This document shows, piece after piece, positions 44,650 to 52,316 of a DNA stretch of 64,000 bases. A program made the position numbers and the translations under genes. The stretch is from Paraburkholderia elongata. Lineage in GTDB: Bacteria; Pseudomonadota; Gammaproteobacteria; Burkholderiales; Burkholderiaceae. The stretch's first letter is position 1, and each line of letters starts with the position of its first letter. The notes beneath the pieces are model-generated. The model had not been told where the DNA came from and ran no database searches. It worked only from the letters and a program-made list of their open reading frames with translations. Location of the stretch: positions 1 to 64,000 of the forward strand of contig NZ_WOEZ01000050.1 of assembly GCF_013177735.1 (NCBI RefSeq), written 5' to 3'.

Positions 44650-44967
44650 TCATGGCGCGGGCTTCGTCTGCGCTATCTGGCTCCCTCCCGTCAGCGCATT
44701 CTTTTCCGCTTGATGTTTGGCCGCCAGTCTTTGTTCCGCCGCCTGAATGTCACCTGGGTAGTAGAGATCATTGGGAACAGGGCGATATCCGACCGCCTCC
44801 AACTCCTTGAGTTCATTCCGCACTTCTGCACGGGTGATCCGATGCGTGCCGGGCTCCACCGACGTTTGCGCGTACACACAGGCTGACGTTGCCATCAGCA
44901 CCGCACTCACGATGAGCGAACCACGCGCGGATTGGCCAACAAGCCGATTAACCAAATTCGATTTCAT
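44650..44967 (-). CDS. DUF4148 domain exported protein
   Basis: 105 residues with a signal peptide (about 1-34, to CVYAQ). The mature part has the DUF4148 signature THRITRAEVRNELKELEAVG followed by YRPVPNDLYYPGDIQAAEQR and a charged helix ending in QTKPAP. It is closely related to the protein at 48028 (same core and C-terminus). DUF4148 proteins are small periplasmic proteins abundant in Burkholderiaceae, function unknown. A variant of the ECF-like promoter lies upstream at 45041-45070. Confidence 0.85.
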   Translation of the reverse strand: MKSNLVNRLVGQSARGSLIVSAVLMATSACVYAQTSVEPGTHRITRAEVRNELKELEAVGYRPVPNDLYYPGDIQAAEQRLAAKHQAEKNALTGGSQIAQTKPAP

Positions 44968-45040
44968 GTTGCTACTCCTTGGATTTCGAGCGCGTGATAT
45001 CCACAGTCCACTTGACTCCAGCGCACGGCGCTCTGCACGG

Positions 45041-45070
45041 GTAAACCACTGAACCGAGATCCTTATTCCC
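45041..45070 (-). promoter_or_regulatory. ECF-like promoter D: GGGAATA-N17-GTTTAC
   Basis: On the minus strand, GGGAATA (45070-45064) and GTTTAC (45046-45041) with 17 bp between, 74 bp or more upstream of the DUF4148 start. It differs from promoters A-C by one base in the -10 element. Confidence 0.5.
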
Positions 45071-45252
45071 TAATCTCTTTCGCAGGACAAATAGAAGTCC
45101 TTGACATCGGCGATAAGAGGACACAGTGGCACGCCCAACCGTGCAGTTGTCCAACGATCGTCCCCTACCACCGCCATGCCCTAGGTCGATCGGAACAAGA
45201 ACGTCGCGCGTAGGTGTTTCCGCCAAGCAAATTTCCTTTTTTCACAGGTTGC

Positions 45253-45282
45253 GGGAATATTCGGCGACGAAACAGAGTCTAC
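45253..45282 (+). promoter_or_regulatory. ECF-like promoter B: GGGAATA-N17-GTCTAC
   Basis: GGGAATA at 45253-45259 and GTCTAC at 45277-45282 with the same 17-bp spacing as promoter A. The spacer and the following ~20 bp are also conserved with A and C (CGGCGACGAAAC in the spacer, CATTGCATATCG after). Confidence 0.6.
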
Positions 45283-45315
45283 TCATTGCATATCGAAAAA
45301 TGGTCTGAAGTCTGT

Positions 45316-45594
45316 AATGGAGGAACTTGCAGTGGTCGTCGTTTCGCTGGCCGTTCTCGAGTCGTCAGGTGCCTTTGCGCAAGTCAAGACCCGTGCGGAG
45401 GTCTATTGATGAACTGATCGAGGCATAGCCGAACGGCCCGAACAACGTCACCGAAACCTCGTACCCAGACGTCAACCCGATTTTCACGAAGCAGGTTGCA
45501 CGCATGAAACAGGCGCATCATCGCAACCGCTCAGGGATACCGGATGTTGCGCGCATGATGAAGCAGGCAGCGAACCGACGCTGGGAGTGAGGAA
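45316..45594 (+). pseudogene. Small exported protein paralog 2 (DUF4148-like), decayed
   Basis: From ATG 45316 it reads MEELAVVVVSLAVLESSGAF and AQVKTRAEVY, then a one-base insertion gives a premature TGA. In the shifted frame DELIEA is followed by a TAG and then VTETSYPDVNPIFTKQVARM, running to a stop near 45590. The same family as 44019 and 47825, with the same promoter. The long C-terminal extension (MKQAANRRWE) is unlike the other copies. Confidence 0.65.
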
Positions 45595-45685
45595 GCCGGA
45601 TCGGCCGCCATGTTGTATCGAGCGTCTTTATGAAGAGCAAGGTCGATAGCAGGTCTCGCGCCTTCGACACCTTAAGGAGTGTGAT

Positions 45686-46030
45686 ATGAAAAACGTTTTC
45701 GAGAGAGTGAGCGTGTCGCGAGCACCGATGGCATTGAGAGGAATCCTGCTGGCGGTAGCGTGTATCGCCGCGGGCAGCGTCGCGGCGCAAGGTCTCAGCC
45801 CATATGACGATATCAACGCGCCTGAGAACAGCACCCGGTTGATGCCGCAGGCTGCACGCGGGAGCGAGTACCCCACCCATGGTGATCGGCAGGCGGGAGA
45901 GTTGAATCTGAATCCGACGGATCCGCGGGCACAACTCGCCAATGGGTTGCCGAACAATGCGCAGTCTGGTGGATACGGATCGCCACTAGCCGGTGTGAGG
46001 ACCTCTGTCGTGCCGCCGTCGAAAAATTGA
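45686..46030 (+). CDS. Small exported protein of unknown function
   Basis: 114 residues, AAGGAG 12 bases before the ATG. A signal peptide (about 1-34, ending SVAAQ) is followed by a polar, Pro/Asn/Gly-rich mature part (ENSTRLMPQAARGSEYPTHG; LNLNPTDPRAQLANG) with no predicted regular domain. I do not recognise a family. It sits among DUF4148-type genes and is likely another small envelope protein, but its upstream region lacks a clear copy of the shared promoter. Confidence 0.7.
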   Translation: MKNVFERVSVSRAPMALRGILLAVACIAAGSVAAQGLSPYDDINAPENSTRLMPQAARGSEYPTHGDRQAGELNLNPTDPRAQLANGLPNNAQSGGYGSPLAGVRTSVVPPSKN

Positions 46031-46227
46031 GGGTCAAGACGAGCCGGGTTGGTGCAGGATGTACTGCAGATAGCTAGCTGCATTGAATCGGGAGTCTGAT
46101 TGTCATCGAATCCAGGCATGTCACGTGGCTGATTCGATTGCGCGCTGGCGGGCCATCAACGGCACCCTAACTGGATCCAGTGTTGGTCGCATCGCCTGCG
46201 CTCCTGTTACGCTGGTCAAGCACTGGG

Positions 46228-46986
46228 ATGAAAGCGATGAAGAAGCATTCCGTTCATGCGATTGTCACGCGTGCGTTGTGGATTTTGGTGCTCGCGGTGG
46301 TCGCTGCATGCACCCCGCTCCAGGTGCTCACGCATACCGTCAGCCAGTCAGAAACGCGCGTGCCGCCAGGTCAGTACGAACTTGATCCGCACCACTGGAG
46401 CATTACATTCGACGTCGATCACTTCAAGTATTCGCGCTTCACGATGCGCCTCGATCGCGCGACCGCAAAGCTCGACTGGGACGAAGGCGGGCTCGGCAGG
46501 AGTTCAGTCGCGGCGACCATCGATGCCGCCAGCGTGGATACCAACGTGCCGCTCCTCGACAAGCTCGTCAAAGGCGCTGATATGTTCGACGTGGCGCGCT
46601 ACCCGCAGATCCGGTTCGTCAGCACGCGTTTCGAACGTACAGGAGACGCCCGCGGCACATTGACCGGCGATCTGACAATCCGCGGCACCACTCAACCGGT
46701 CACGCTTGACGTGACGTTCAACGGCTTCGCACCCGATCCACTGACGAAAAAGGACACGCTCGGCTTCTCGGGGGAAGGCCATTTCAGCCGCGCGAGGTTT
46801 GGACTATCGACGTGGTTCCCGGCCGTAGGCGACGACGTAAACGTGCGGATTCAGGCGGAATTCATCCGTCAACCCGCGGCGTCCGAGCACGCTGCGGACG
46901 TACCCAACGTGTCGTTCAAGTCAGTCGTGAACGATCCCGCCACGCCTCCTAGGCTGTATACGCCGCCGAACGTCAACCCTGCGTAG
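46228..46986 (+). CDS. YceI-family lipoprotein with aberrant C-terminal tail
   Basis: 252 residues from ATG 46228 (ATG 46237 is also possible). The signal has a lipobox-like end (LAVVAAC), so a lipoprotein is likely. The YceI lipocalin-like domain spans about 45-215: YELDPHHWSITFDVDHFKYS, LDRATAKLDWDEGG, IRFVSTRFERTGDARGTLTG, GTTQPVTLDVTFNGFAPDP and FGLSTWFPAVGDDVNVRIQA. The last ~23 codons are read from the antisense of a truncated porin gene (46869-47483), so the natural end has been replaced. YceI proteins bind isoprenoid-type lipids. It is probably still folded. Confidence 0.78.
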   Translation: MKAMKKHSVHAIVTRALWILVLAVVAACTPLQVLTHTVSQSETRVPPGQYELDPHHWSITFDVDHFKYSRFTMRLDRATAKLDWDEGGLGRSSVAATIDAASVDTNVPLLDKLVKGADMFDVARYPQIRFVSTRFERTGDARGTLTGDLTIRGTTQPVTLDVTFNGFAPDPLTKKDTLGFSGEGHFSRARFGLSTWFPAVGDDVNVRIQAEFIRQPAASEHAADVPNVSFKSVVNDPATPPRLYTPPNVNPA

Positions 46987-47483
46987 TCGATGCTCCTGAA
47001 CTTGATCGCGTTGTTGGTTTGACGGCTGTTATTGAAGTTATCCAGATCGCCTGATTGAGCCGAGTGCGCTGTACCGACATTCGAATCGCCGAATTCGAAG
47101 TTGCCCAGATAGTCCACCACGCTGTCGTACTGGCGGCCGAGCGTGAGCGTACCGAACCGACTGCTGCTCACCTGGCGTCCGAACTCGGCACCACCCTGCC
47201 CGAGTTTGCCGGTATTGAGGTCGAAACCATTCTCGAGCGTGAATACCGCAGCAAGTCCACCGCCCAGATCCTCCGTGCCTCGCAGACCCCAGCGTGTGCC
47301 GTTCAGTCCGTTGATGCCATCGAGCGCGTATTTGGTATCGCCGCCGGTCTTGCCAGCCACCGGCACATTGCTGACGGCCTCGAATCCTTCATCGATCAGG
47401 CCGTACAACGTCACTCTGCTTTGCGCATGGACGACACCTGCCAGTAGGCTCAAAGTTGCTAATGCCAGAAGTTGCTTCTTCAC
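46869..47483 (-). pseudogene. Porin, 3'-truncated
   Basis: A proper porin start: signal peptide (LATLSLLAGVVHAQ), SRVTLYGLIDEGFEAVSNVP, RWGLRGTEDLGGGLAAVFTL, EFGRQVSSSRFGTLTLGRQY, and FGGVYSLGGVAGSFT. It then diverges within about 20 codons and stops at 46869, where the sequence is antisense to the YceI gene. About 185 of ~350 residues remain, without the terminal Phe. A deletion joined this gene tail-to-tail with the YceI gene. Confidence 0.82.
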
Positions 47484-47734
47484 TGAGTGATCCCCAGATT
47501 ACCTCCAATTAACCCGCAAGACATTGGCGCATCTGAGCCACGGTTGTGCGTGTCCCATCCACGCGCGACATGCTCGACGTCAAGTGGCGCCCGGGTCGTT
47601 CGCGCGTGGCTCCGTCCGACCTGACGACGTGGCCGGATGACGGCGTTTACCAGGGCCGTCGCACGTTTATTCCGATCTTGTTCGAAACTATTTTGGGCGT
47701 TGCAAAGAGTGTCCGCGTTCTTTTTCGCAAGCCC

Positions 47735-47764
47735 GGGAATATCCGTCGACCAAACGCCGTCTAC
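47735..47764 (+). promoter_or_regulatory. ECF-like promoter C: GGGAATA-N17-GTCTAC
   Basis: GGGAATA at 47735-47741 and GTCTAC at 47759-47764, spacing 17 bp as in A and B. Conserved downstream sequence (CTCAATGCACATCGCACA) follows. Drives the paralog 3/DUF4148 gene pair. Confidence 0.6.
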
Positions 47765-47824
47765 TCAATGCACATCGCACAATACTCACGAAACACTAAG
47801 GAGTCTGAAATTGATAAATCCAAT

Positions 47825-48031
47825 GTGATCGTCATCTCTCTGGCCGCTCTCGCATCATCGAGCGCATTTTCTCAAAGCAAGACCCGCGCCGAGGTCTACC
47901 ACGAGCTGATCGAAGCACAGCAAAGCGGGTTGAACTACGCCACAGAAACGTCTTACCCCGAGGTCAACCCAATTTACGCAGCACAGGTCACGCGCAACAA
48001 GCACCTTGAAACACTAGGAGTATCGCCATGA
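47825..48031 (+). CDS. Small exported protein paralog 3 (DUF4148-like)
   Basis: The only uninterrupted copy of the three paralogs. The frame reads VIVISLAALASSSAFSQ (signal peptide), SKTRAEVYHELIEAQQSGLN, YATETSYPEVNPIYAAQVTR to a stop at 48031. The start is unclear: GTG at 47825 is the first usable standard codon, but AAGGAG (47803-47808) is closer to an ATT codon at 47811-47815, where the sister copy has ACG. The stop overlaps the next ATG (ATGA), so the pair is coupled. Function unknown. Confidence 0.6.
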   Translation: MIVISLAALASSSAFSQSKTRAEVYHELIEAQQSGLNYATETSYPEVNPIYAAQVTRNKHLETLGVSP

Positions 48032-48348
48032 AATCAGTCTCACAAATTCGGTTATTCGACCGGTCATCGCGCAACCTGGTGGTCGCAGGCGCGATTCTGA
48101 TGTCGACTTCAGCTGGCGTGTTTGCGCAAACCATGTCTGAGCCGGCGACGCATCAAGTCACGCGCGCAGAGGTCAGACATGAACTCGAAGAACTGGAAGC
48201 GGCGGGTTATAACCCGTTCCAGGGCGACGACGTTTCGTATCCCGCCGATCTTCAGGCTGCGGAAGAAAAGGTTGCCGCCAAACATCAAGCGGAACGAGAC
48301 GCGGTGATGAGCGCAGGCCAGAATGGGCAGGCGAAGCCAGCGCCTTGA
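48028..48348 (+). CDS. DUF4148 domain exported protein
   Basis: 106 residues; signal peptide about 1-34 (AGVFAQ), DUF4148 core THQVTRAEVRHELEELEAAG then YNPFQGDDVSYPADLQAAEE and a charged C-terminal helix ending AKPAP. Very similar in order and C-terminus to the protein at 44650, so the two are paralogs created within this locus. Translationally coupled to paralog 3 by an ATGA overlap and therefore served by ECF-like promoter C. Confidence 0.85.
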   Translation: MKSVSQIRLFDRSSRNLVVAGAILMSTSAGVFAQTMSEPATHQVTRAEVRHELEELEAAGYNPFQGDDVSYPADLQAAEEKVAAKHQAERDAVMSAGQNGQAKPAP

Positions 48349-48359
48349 GGTGCAGACGG

Positions 48360-48465
48360 ATTCGCGCACGATGCGCAAATAGGTGTCCTGAGTCTTCGGC
48401 GAAAGCTGGCGCATGCGAATGTTGTCGATCATGCGCTGGCGCCAGCGGAGCGGTGTCGCTCAAAG
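48360..48465 (-). pseudogene. Tyrosine recombinase N-terminal scrap
   Basis: The minus strand reads LRWRQRMIDNIRMRQLSPKT then QDTYLRIVRE, which is the SAM-like N-terminal core-binding start of a group of tyrosine recombinases found near mobile elements in proteobacteria. It diverges after about 35 codons. Only this scrap is present; there is no catalytic domain. Confidence 0.55.
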
Positions 48466-48467
48466 AA

Positions 48468-48541
48468 TTTTAGCGAAGCGGACGCGGATTGCGTGCCGTG
48501 CCTGCGATCATCCCGGTCCCCGCTTCTGCTTCGCTAAAAAT
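48468..48541. repeat. Inverted repeat TTTTAGCGAAGC ... GCTTCGCTAAAA
   Basis: 12-13-bp perfect arms about 48 bp apart, beside the recombinase scrap. This could be a recombination site, an element end pair, or a large hairpin. No second copy was noticed in the window. Confidence 0.45.
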
Positions 48542-48710
48542 CCTCTGCATAGTCACCTCAGCGTTTGGAGCTACATTGAAGAGGATGGCAATCGAGCGAG
48601 GCGCTCACACAGGTCGCCAGCGTCATATTGACAGATAGCGCCACTTCCCTGGGCCGCTTACCGATTGCCTTTTACAGGACTGCACTTTCCTCATCCACGG
48701 GAGGAACACT

Positions 48711-48794
48711 TGGCGCGTAAAGTACAAATTTGGGCAGCACAGGTCAAGCTCCCACTGGCGACTTTCGATTGAATAGGGGCTGGAGATTGCGCAC
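48711..48794. repeat. 84-bp dispersed repeat, copy R1
   Basis: Begins TGGCGCGTAAAGTACAAATT and aligns without gaps to 52641-52724; by hand count 63 of 84 positions agree (75 percent). It lies 50 bp upstream of the cupin gene. Nature unknown; perhaps the remains of one end of a mobile element. Confidence 0.5.
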
Positions 48795-48843
48795 GGTTCG
48801 CGCTGCGCACGTCCAGCCCTCAACACAATCGGAGACGTATTCC

Positions 48844-49350
48844 ATGAACGCAGAAGCTACGCAAGCCCTCAACGATGTTTCCGCAATCGACACGGTCCAT
48901 ATCGGTGGAAACTCCACGCCGTGGGTTCCCTTCGCGCCGATCAACGACAAGATTCTTCTCAAATACTTCAAGATCAACCCCGTAACGGGCGAAGTGGTAT
49001 TGCTCATGAAGGCGGCCAAAGGCGAAGGCGCGCATATTCATCGCCATACCGGCACGGTGATGGTCTACACGCTGAGCGGTCGCTGGAAATACGACCAGCA
49101 CGACTGGATCGCGCAAGCCGGCGATTTCGTTTTTGAGCCGTCGGAGTCGTCACACTCGTTCACGAATCTCTCCGAAGACGACAATGGTATGGCGCTTGTG
49201 GTGTCGACCGGTGAGCTCCACTTCCTCGACGAAAACGGCAATGTCACGTTCGTCGAGACGTGGCGGACGGCTTTGAACCGCTATCAGGAGTACTGCAAAG
49301 CCCATCAGTTGCCCGAGATCGACCTGATCGGCTGTCAGGGCGGCCGCTAA
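48844..49350 (+). CDS. Cupin, 2,4'-dihydroxyacetophenone dioxygenase-like
   Basis: 168 residues from the ATG at 48844 (GGAGA upstream). A single ChrR-like cupin: WVPFAPINDKILLKYFKINP, KGEGAHIHRHTGTVMVYTLS with metal-binding His residues, then GRWKYDQHDWIAQAGDFVFE and SSHSFTNLSEDD with the second His. Length and order fit 2,4'-dihydroxyacetophenone dioxygenase (about 174 residues), which splits the side-chain C-C bond to 4-hydroxybenzoate and formate. Related anti-sigma or acetylacetone-type cupins are possible alternatives. The neighbours (hydrolase, hydroxyacyl-CoA dehydrogenase, AraC) favour a catabolic enzyme. Confidence 0.75.
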   Translation: MNAEATQALNDVSAIDTVHIGGNSTPWVPFAPINDKILLKYFKINPVTGEVVLLMKAAKGEGAHIHRHTGTVMVYTLSGRWKYDQHDWIAQAGDFVFEPSESSHSFTNLSEDDNGMALVVSTGELHFLDENGNVTFVETWRTALNRYQEYCKAHQLPEIDLIGCQGGR

Positions 49351-49400
49351 GCGATATCGACGGACATGACCCACGCATCTGCCTCACGGAAATCACGTCG

Positions 49401-50282
49401 ATGACCCACCTTGCACCCTCCGCACCGCTTCCGTCCCTGGAAGAGCTGACACTGGCCTGCGGGCCATATACCCACACAGCTCTGGCCGCGGGGCCGCGGA
49501 GCGGGGAGTGCGTCCTCCTGCTGCATGGGTGGCCGGAATTCGCCGACTGCTGGCGCGAGATTCTGGCCGCGCTCGGCGCAGCAGGCTACCGGGCAGTCGC
49601 TGTGGATCAGCGCGGCTATGCTGAGAACGCCCGGCCGAGGGACATTGCGTCCTACGCAGCCGGGCATCTCCAGTCGGACGTCCTGGCATTCGCCAATCAA
49701 CTGGGCGCAGGATGCTTCCACTTGATTGCCCACGACTGGGGCGGCCTGGTTGCGTGGGGGCTCGCCTCGACGCATGCACACCGCGTGAGTTCGCTGTCCG
49801 TGCTGGCAACGCCACATCCGTTAGCGCTGCAAGCGGCGCTCCATCATGAAGACCAATACCAGCGCCTGGATTATGTTCGTGCCTTTCGTCAACCAGGGGG
49901 TGTCGCAGAGCAAAGCCTGCTGGCGGACGGAGCAGCGGCGCTGCGGGCCGCATACGCGGGACGCGTTCCAGCGTCGCTCGTGGACGAGAACGTGCGGCGT
50001 CTCAGCGAACCGGGCGCGCTTTCCGCGACGTTGAACTGGTATCGCGCGCTCCCCGACGACCTGTCTTATCCCGCAGGCCGCGTTGCCGTCCCGACACTCT
50101 ATGTTTGGGGATCCGAAGACCGCGCCCTGGGCCGTGAAGCCGCACTGCTCACGGGCGGCTTTGTCGACGGGTCCTACCGCTTCGAAATACTCGAGGGGGC
50201 AAGTCACTGGCTCCCGGAAGAAGCGTCGGACCGGATCATCCCATTGCTGCTCGACCATCTCGCCGCCTCGCCGTTGGCGTGA
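49401..50282 (+). CDS. Epoxide hydrolase-like alpha/beta hydrolase
   Basis: 293 residues from ATG 49401. Alpha/beta hydrolase fold with the HGxP motif (LLLHGWPEFADCWREILAAL), VAVDQRGYAENARP, and nucleophile elbow LIAHDWGGLVAWGLA, with Asp rather than Ser. Asp at this position is typical of epoxide hydrolases and haloacid/fluoroacetate dehalogenases. Cap domain at about 130-215; later acid and His in VWGSEDRALGRE and GASHWLPEE. It starts 50 bp after the cupin and is probably co-transcribed. Confidence 0.85.
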   Translation: MTHLAPSAPLPSLEELTLACGPYTHTALAAGPRSGECVLLLHGWPEFADCWREILAALGAAGYRAVAVDQRGYAENARPRDIASYAAGHLQSDVLAFANQLGAGCFHLIAHDWGGLVAWGLASTHAHRVSSLSVLATPHPLALQAALHHEDQYQRLDYVRAFRQPGGVAEQSLLADGAAALRAAYAGRVPASLVDENVRRLSEPGALSATLNWYRALPDDLSYPAGRVAVPTLYVWGSEDRALGREAALLTGGFVDGSYRFEILEGASHWLPEEASDRIIPLLLDHLAASPLA

Positions 50283-50344
50283 ATCCTCGTACCGGTAAAA
50301 GATCCGCCCCATCCGATATACGATACGCACCGTACCCGTCACTC

Positions 50345-51271
50345 ATGCCTATTCACTCCCTAAACGACAATCAGCCGATCGCACGCGTCATGGTGGCCGG
50401 CACCGGCGTGCTGGGCGCGCAGATCGCCTTTCAGTGCGCGTTTTCCGGTATCGACGTCGTAGCCTACGACGTCGATACCGCCTGCCTGGATCGCGCGAAC
50501 GCCCGTTTTGATGCGCTAGGGCGCGTCTACGCTGCGGACCTCGGCGCTTCTCGCGAGCAGATCGAAGCCACGCTGGCACGCATCGAGGGCAATGCCGATC
50601 TCGGTTCGGCCGTTGCCGGCACGGACCTCGTCATCGAAGCCATCCCCGAGGATCTGGAAATCAAGCAGTCTTTCTACCGTTCACTGTCGGCTGTAGCGCC
50701 GGCCGGCACCATCTTTGCGAGCAACTCGTCGACGCTGGTGCCGAGCCAGTTCGCCATGTTCACCGATCGGCCCGAGCGCGTGCTGAGCCTGCATTTCGCG
50801 CATGAAGTGTGGAAGAACAACATCGCCGAAATCATGGGACATCCGGGCACCGACCCCGCCGTATTCGCGCAGCTGGTGCAGTTCGCACACCGTATTGGCA
50901 TGGTGCCTTTACCGCTGCGCAAGGAGCAGCCCAGCTACCTGCTGAATTCCATGCTCGTCCCGATGCTGATCGCCGCGCTGGGTCTGCTGGTCAACGAGGT
51001 CGCCGACGTACAGACGATCGACAAGGCGTGGATGATTGCGAAGGCGGATCGAATTGGCCCATTCGGCATTCTCGACGGCATCGGTATGACGACCGTCTAT
51101 AACGTCACGCGCGCTCTCGCGGAACGTACGGGCGATTCGACGCATCGGCGCATTGCGGAATACGTGAAAACGCATTTCATCGATACCGGGTATATCGGCG
51201 AGGCAGTGGGACGCGGCTTCTATCGATATCCTGATCCGGAATTCCTGGATCCAGCGTTCGTCACCGCGTGA
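50345..51271 (+). CDS. 3-hydroxyacyl-CoA dehydrogenase family protein
   Basis: 308 residues from ATG 50345. NAD-binding Rossmann domain with VMVAGTGVLGAQIAFQCAFS near residue 14, DVVAYDVDTACLDRAN, DLVIEAIPEDLEIKQSFY and FASNSSTLVPSQF (substrate Ser). HFAHEVWKNNIAEIMGHPGT carries the catalytic His-type segment. The C-terminal helical dimerisation domain ends GEAVGRGFYRYPDPEF. It oxidises a beta-hydroxyacyl-CoA or free beta-hydroxy acid. It completes a three-gene plus-strand group with the cupin and hydrolase, convergent with the AraC gene. Confidence 0.88.
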   Translation: MPIHSLNDNQPIARVMVAGTGVLGAQIAFQCAFSGIDVVAYDVDTACLDRANARFDALGRVYAADLGASREQIEATLARIEGNADLGSAVAGTDLVIEAIPEDLEIKQSFYRSLSAVAPAGTIFASNSSTLVPSQFAMFTDRPERVLSLHFAHEVWKNNIAEIMGHPGTDPAVFAQLVQFAHRIGMVPLPLRKEQPSYLLNSMLVPMLIAALGLLVNEVADVQTIDKAWMIAKADRIGPFGILDGIGMTTVYNVTRALAERTGDSTHRRIAEYVKTHFIDTGYIGEAVGRGFYRYPDPEFLDPAFVTA

Positions 51272-51290
51272 AACCCAGGGCGGGCTATTG

Positions 51291-52316
51291 CTACTCAGCA
51301 GAACGTCCGGGGTCAGCCGCGTGACGCGTTTCTCGAAGCTGTCGGGGTGTGATGCCCCTCAGTCGCTTGAACGCGCGGCTGAATGCGCTTTGCTGCGAAT
51401 AACCGAGCAGTTCAGAGATCTCGGCAAAGCGCAGGTTTGACTGCTGCACATACTTCAGGGCGAGATCTTCACGAACTTGCTCCCGCAGTTCATCGAACGT
51501 CGTGCGGGCCTCTGAGAGGCGACGTTGCAAGGACCGCGGGGATGTTGCGAGCGCTCGTGCTATCGCATTCAACGAACTGTCCGTGAAGGGCAAAAGTGCG
51601 CGAATCATTGTTTGTGTGCGTACGACCCAAAGTGCCTCCACCTGGGCCCTTTCGCGCTGCAAATGTGCCTTGAGCACACGATGCGCGTTACGGCGAAGTT
51701 GCGTCACCGGACGCGTCACCGTACCGCGATCGATGACAATCGCATTTCTGTCCTGATCGAACTTCAGCGACGGTCCGAACGTACGCCAGTGCATTGTGCA
51801 GTCCGCAGGTGCCGAATGACGGAATTGCACAACCGCCGGTTGCCAGGCTGTACCACAGACGGTGCGCAAATACTGCATACCATTGGCGAGACCCAATTCA
51901 ACTGCCTGAACTTCTCCAGGACCGGACGCCTTTTCAAGGTCGTAAGTCAAAACCATCCCCTGCTCGTCCCGCACAGCCCGTATAGAAGACATCGATGTAT
52001 GTAGCACGTAGAACTCTGCGAGCGTATCCATTGCCTCTCCGATAGTATGCGCACCATGCATCATGACGAGAATCGGCCCCAGGATCGCCAGGCCCTGATA
52101 TTCGGAGAGCCTCAGTCCAAAGTTCCGGCATCGCGTAACTTCAGCAGCTAGCGAAAGAAATCGAAGCACTTGCGCACCCCGGATCGGCACGTCGGCGGAA
52201 CGGAGTGCAAGCTCCGGCAGATCGGCTCCAGTCGCAACCAACTCGGGTTGAACGCCGAGTACCTCGAGCAGGTCAGCAGCTCCGGTCAACACAACACTGG
52301 GTAGGAAGCCTTGCAT
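51291..52316 (-). CDS. AraC-family regulator (OruR/ArgR-like, Arabinose_bd type)
   Basis: 341 residues. The N-terminal ~200 residues are the ligand-binding domain of the type found with VAR1/OruR-like regulators (VLRFLSLAAEVTRCRNFGLRL; GLAILGPILVMMHGAHTIGE). The C-terminal ~100 residues hold two HTHs (ATSPRSLQRRLSEARTTFDE; RFAEISELLGYSQQSAFSRA; FKRLRGITPRQLRE). It is convergent with the cupin-hydrolase-dehydrogenase group, its likely target. The effector is unknown. Confidence 0.9.
   Translation of the reverse strand: MQGFLPSVVLTGAADLLEVLGVQPELVATGADLPELALRSADVPIRGAQVLRFLSLAAEVTRCRNFGLRLSEYQGLAILGPILVMMHGAHTIGEAMDTLAEFYVLHTSMSSIRAVRDEQGMVLTYDLEKASGPGEVQAVELGLANGMQYLRTVCGTAWQPAVVQFRHSAPADCTMHWRTFGPSLKFDQDRNAIVIDRGTVTRPVTQLRRNAHRVLKAHLQRERAQVEALWVVRTQTMIRALLPFTDSSLNAIARALATSPRSLQRRLSEARTTFDELREQVREDLALKYVQQSNLRFAEISELLGYSQQSAFSRAFKRLRGITPRQLRETRHAADPGRSAE

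Noticed and set aside
49401..50282. Serine esterase or C-C hydrolase of meta-cleavage pathways
   Set aside because: The nucleophile elbow is HDWGG with Asp, not Ser, which points to the epoxide hydrolase/dehalogenase group.
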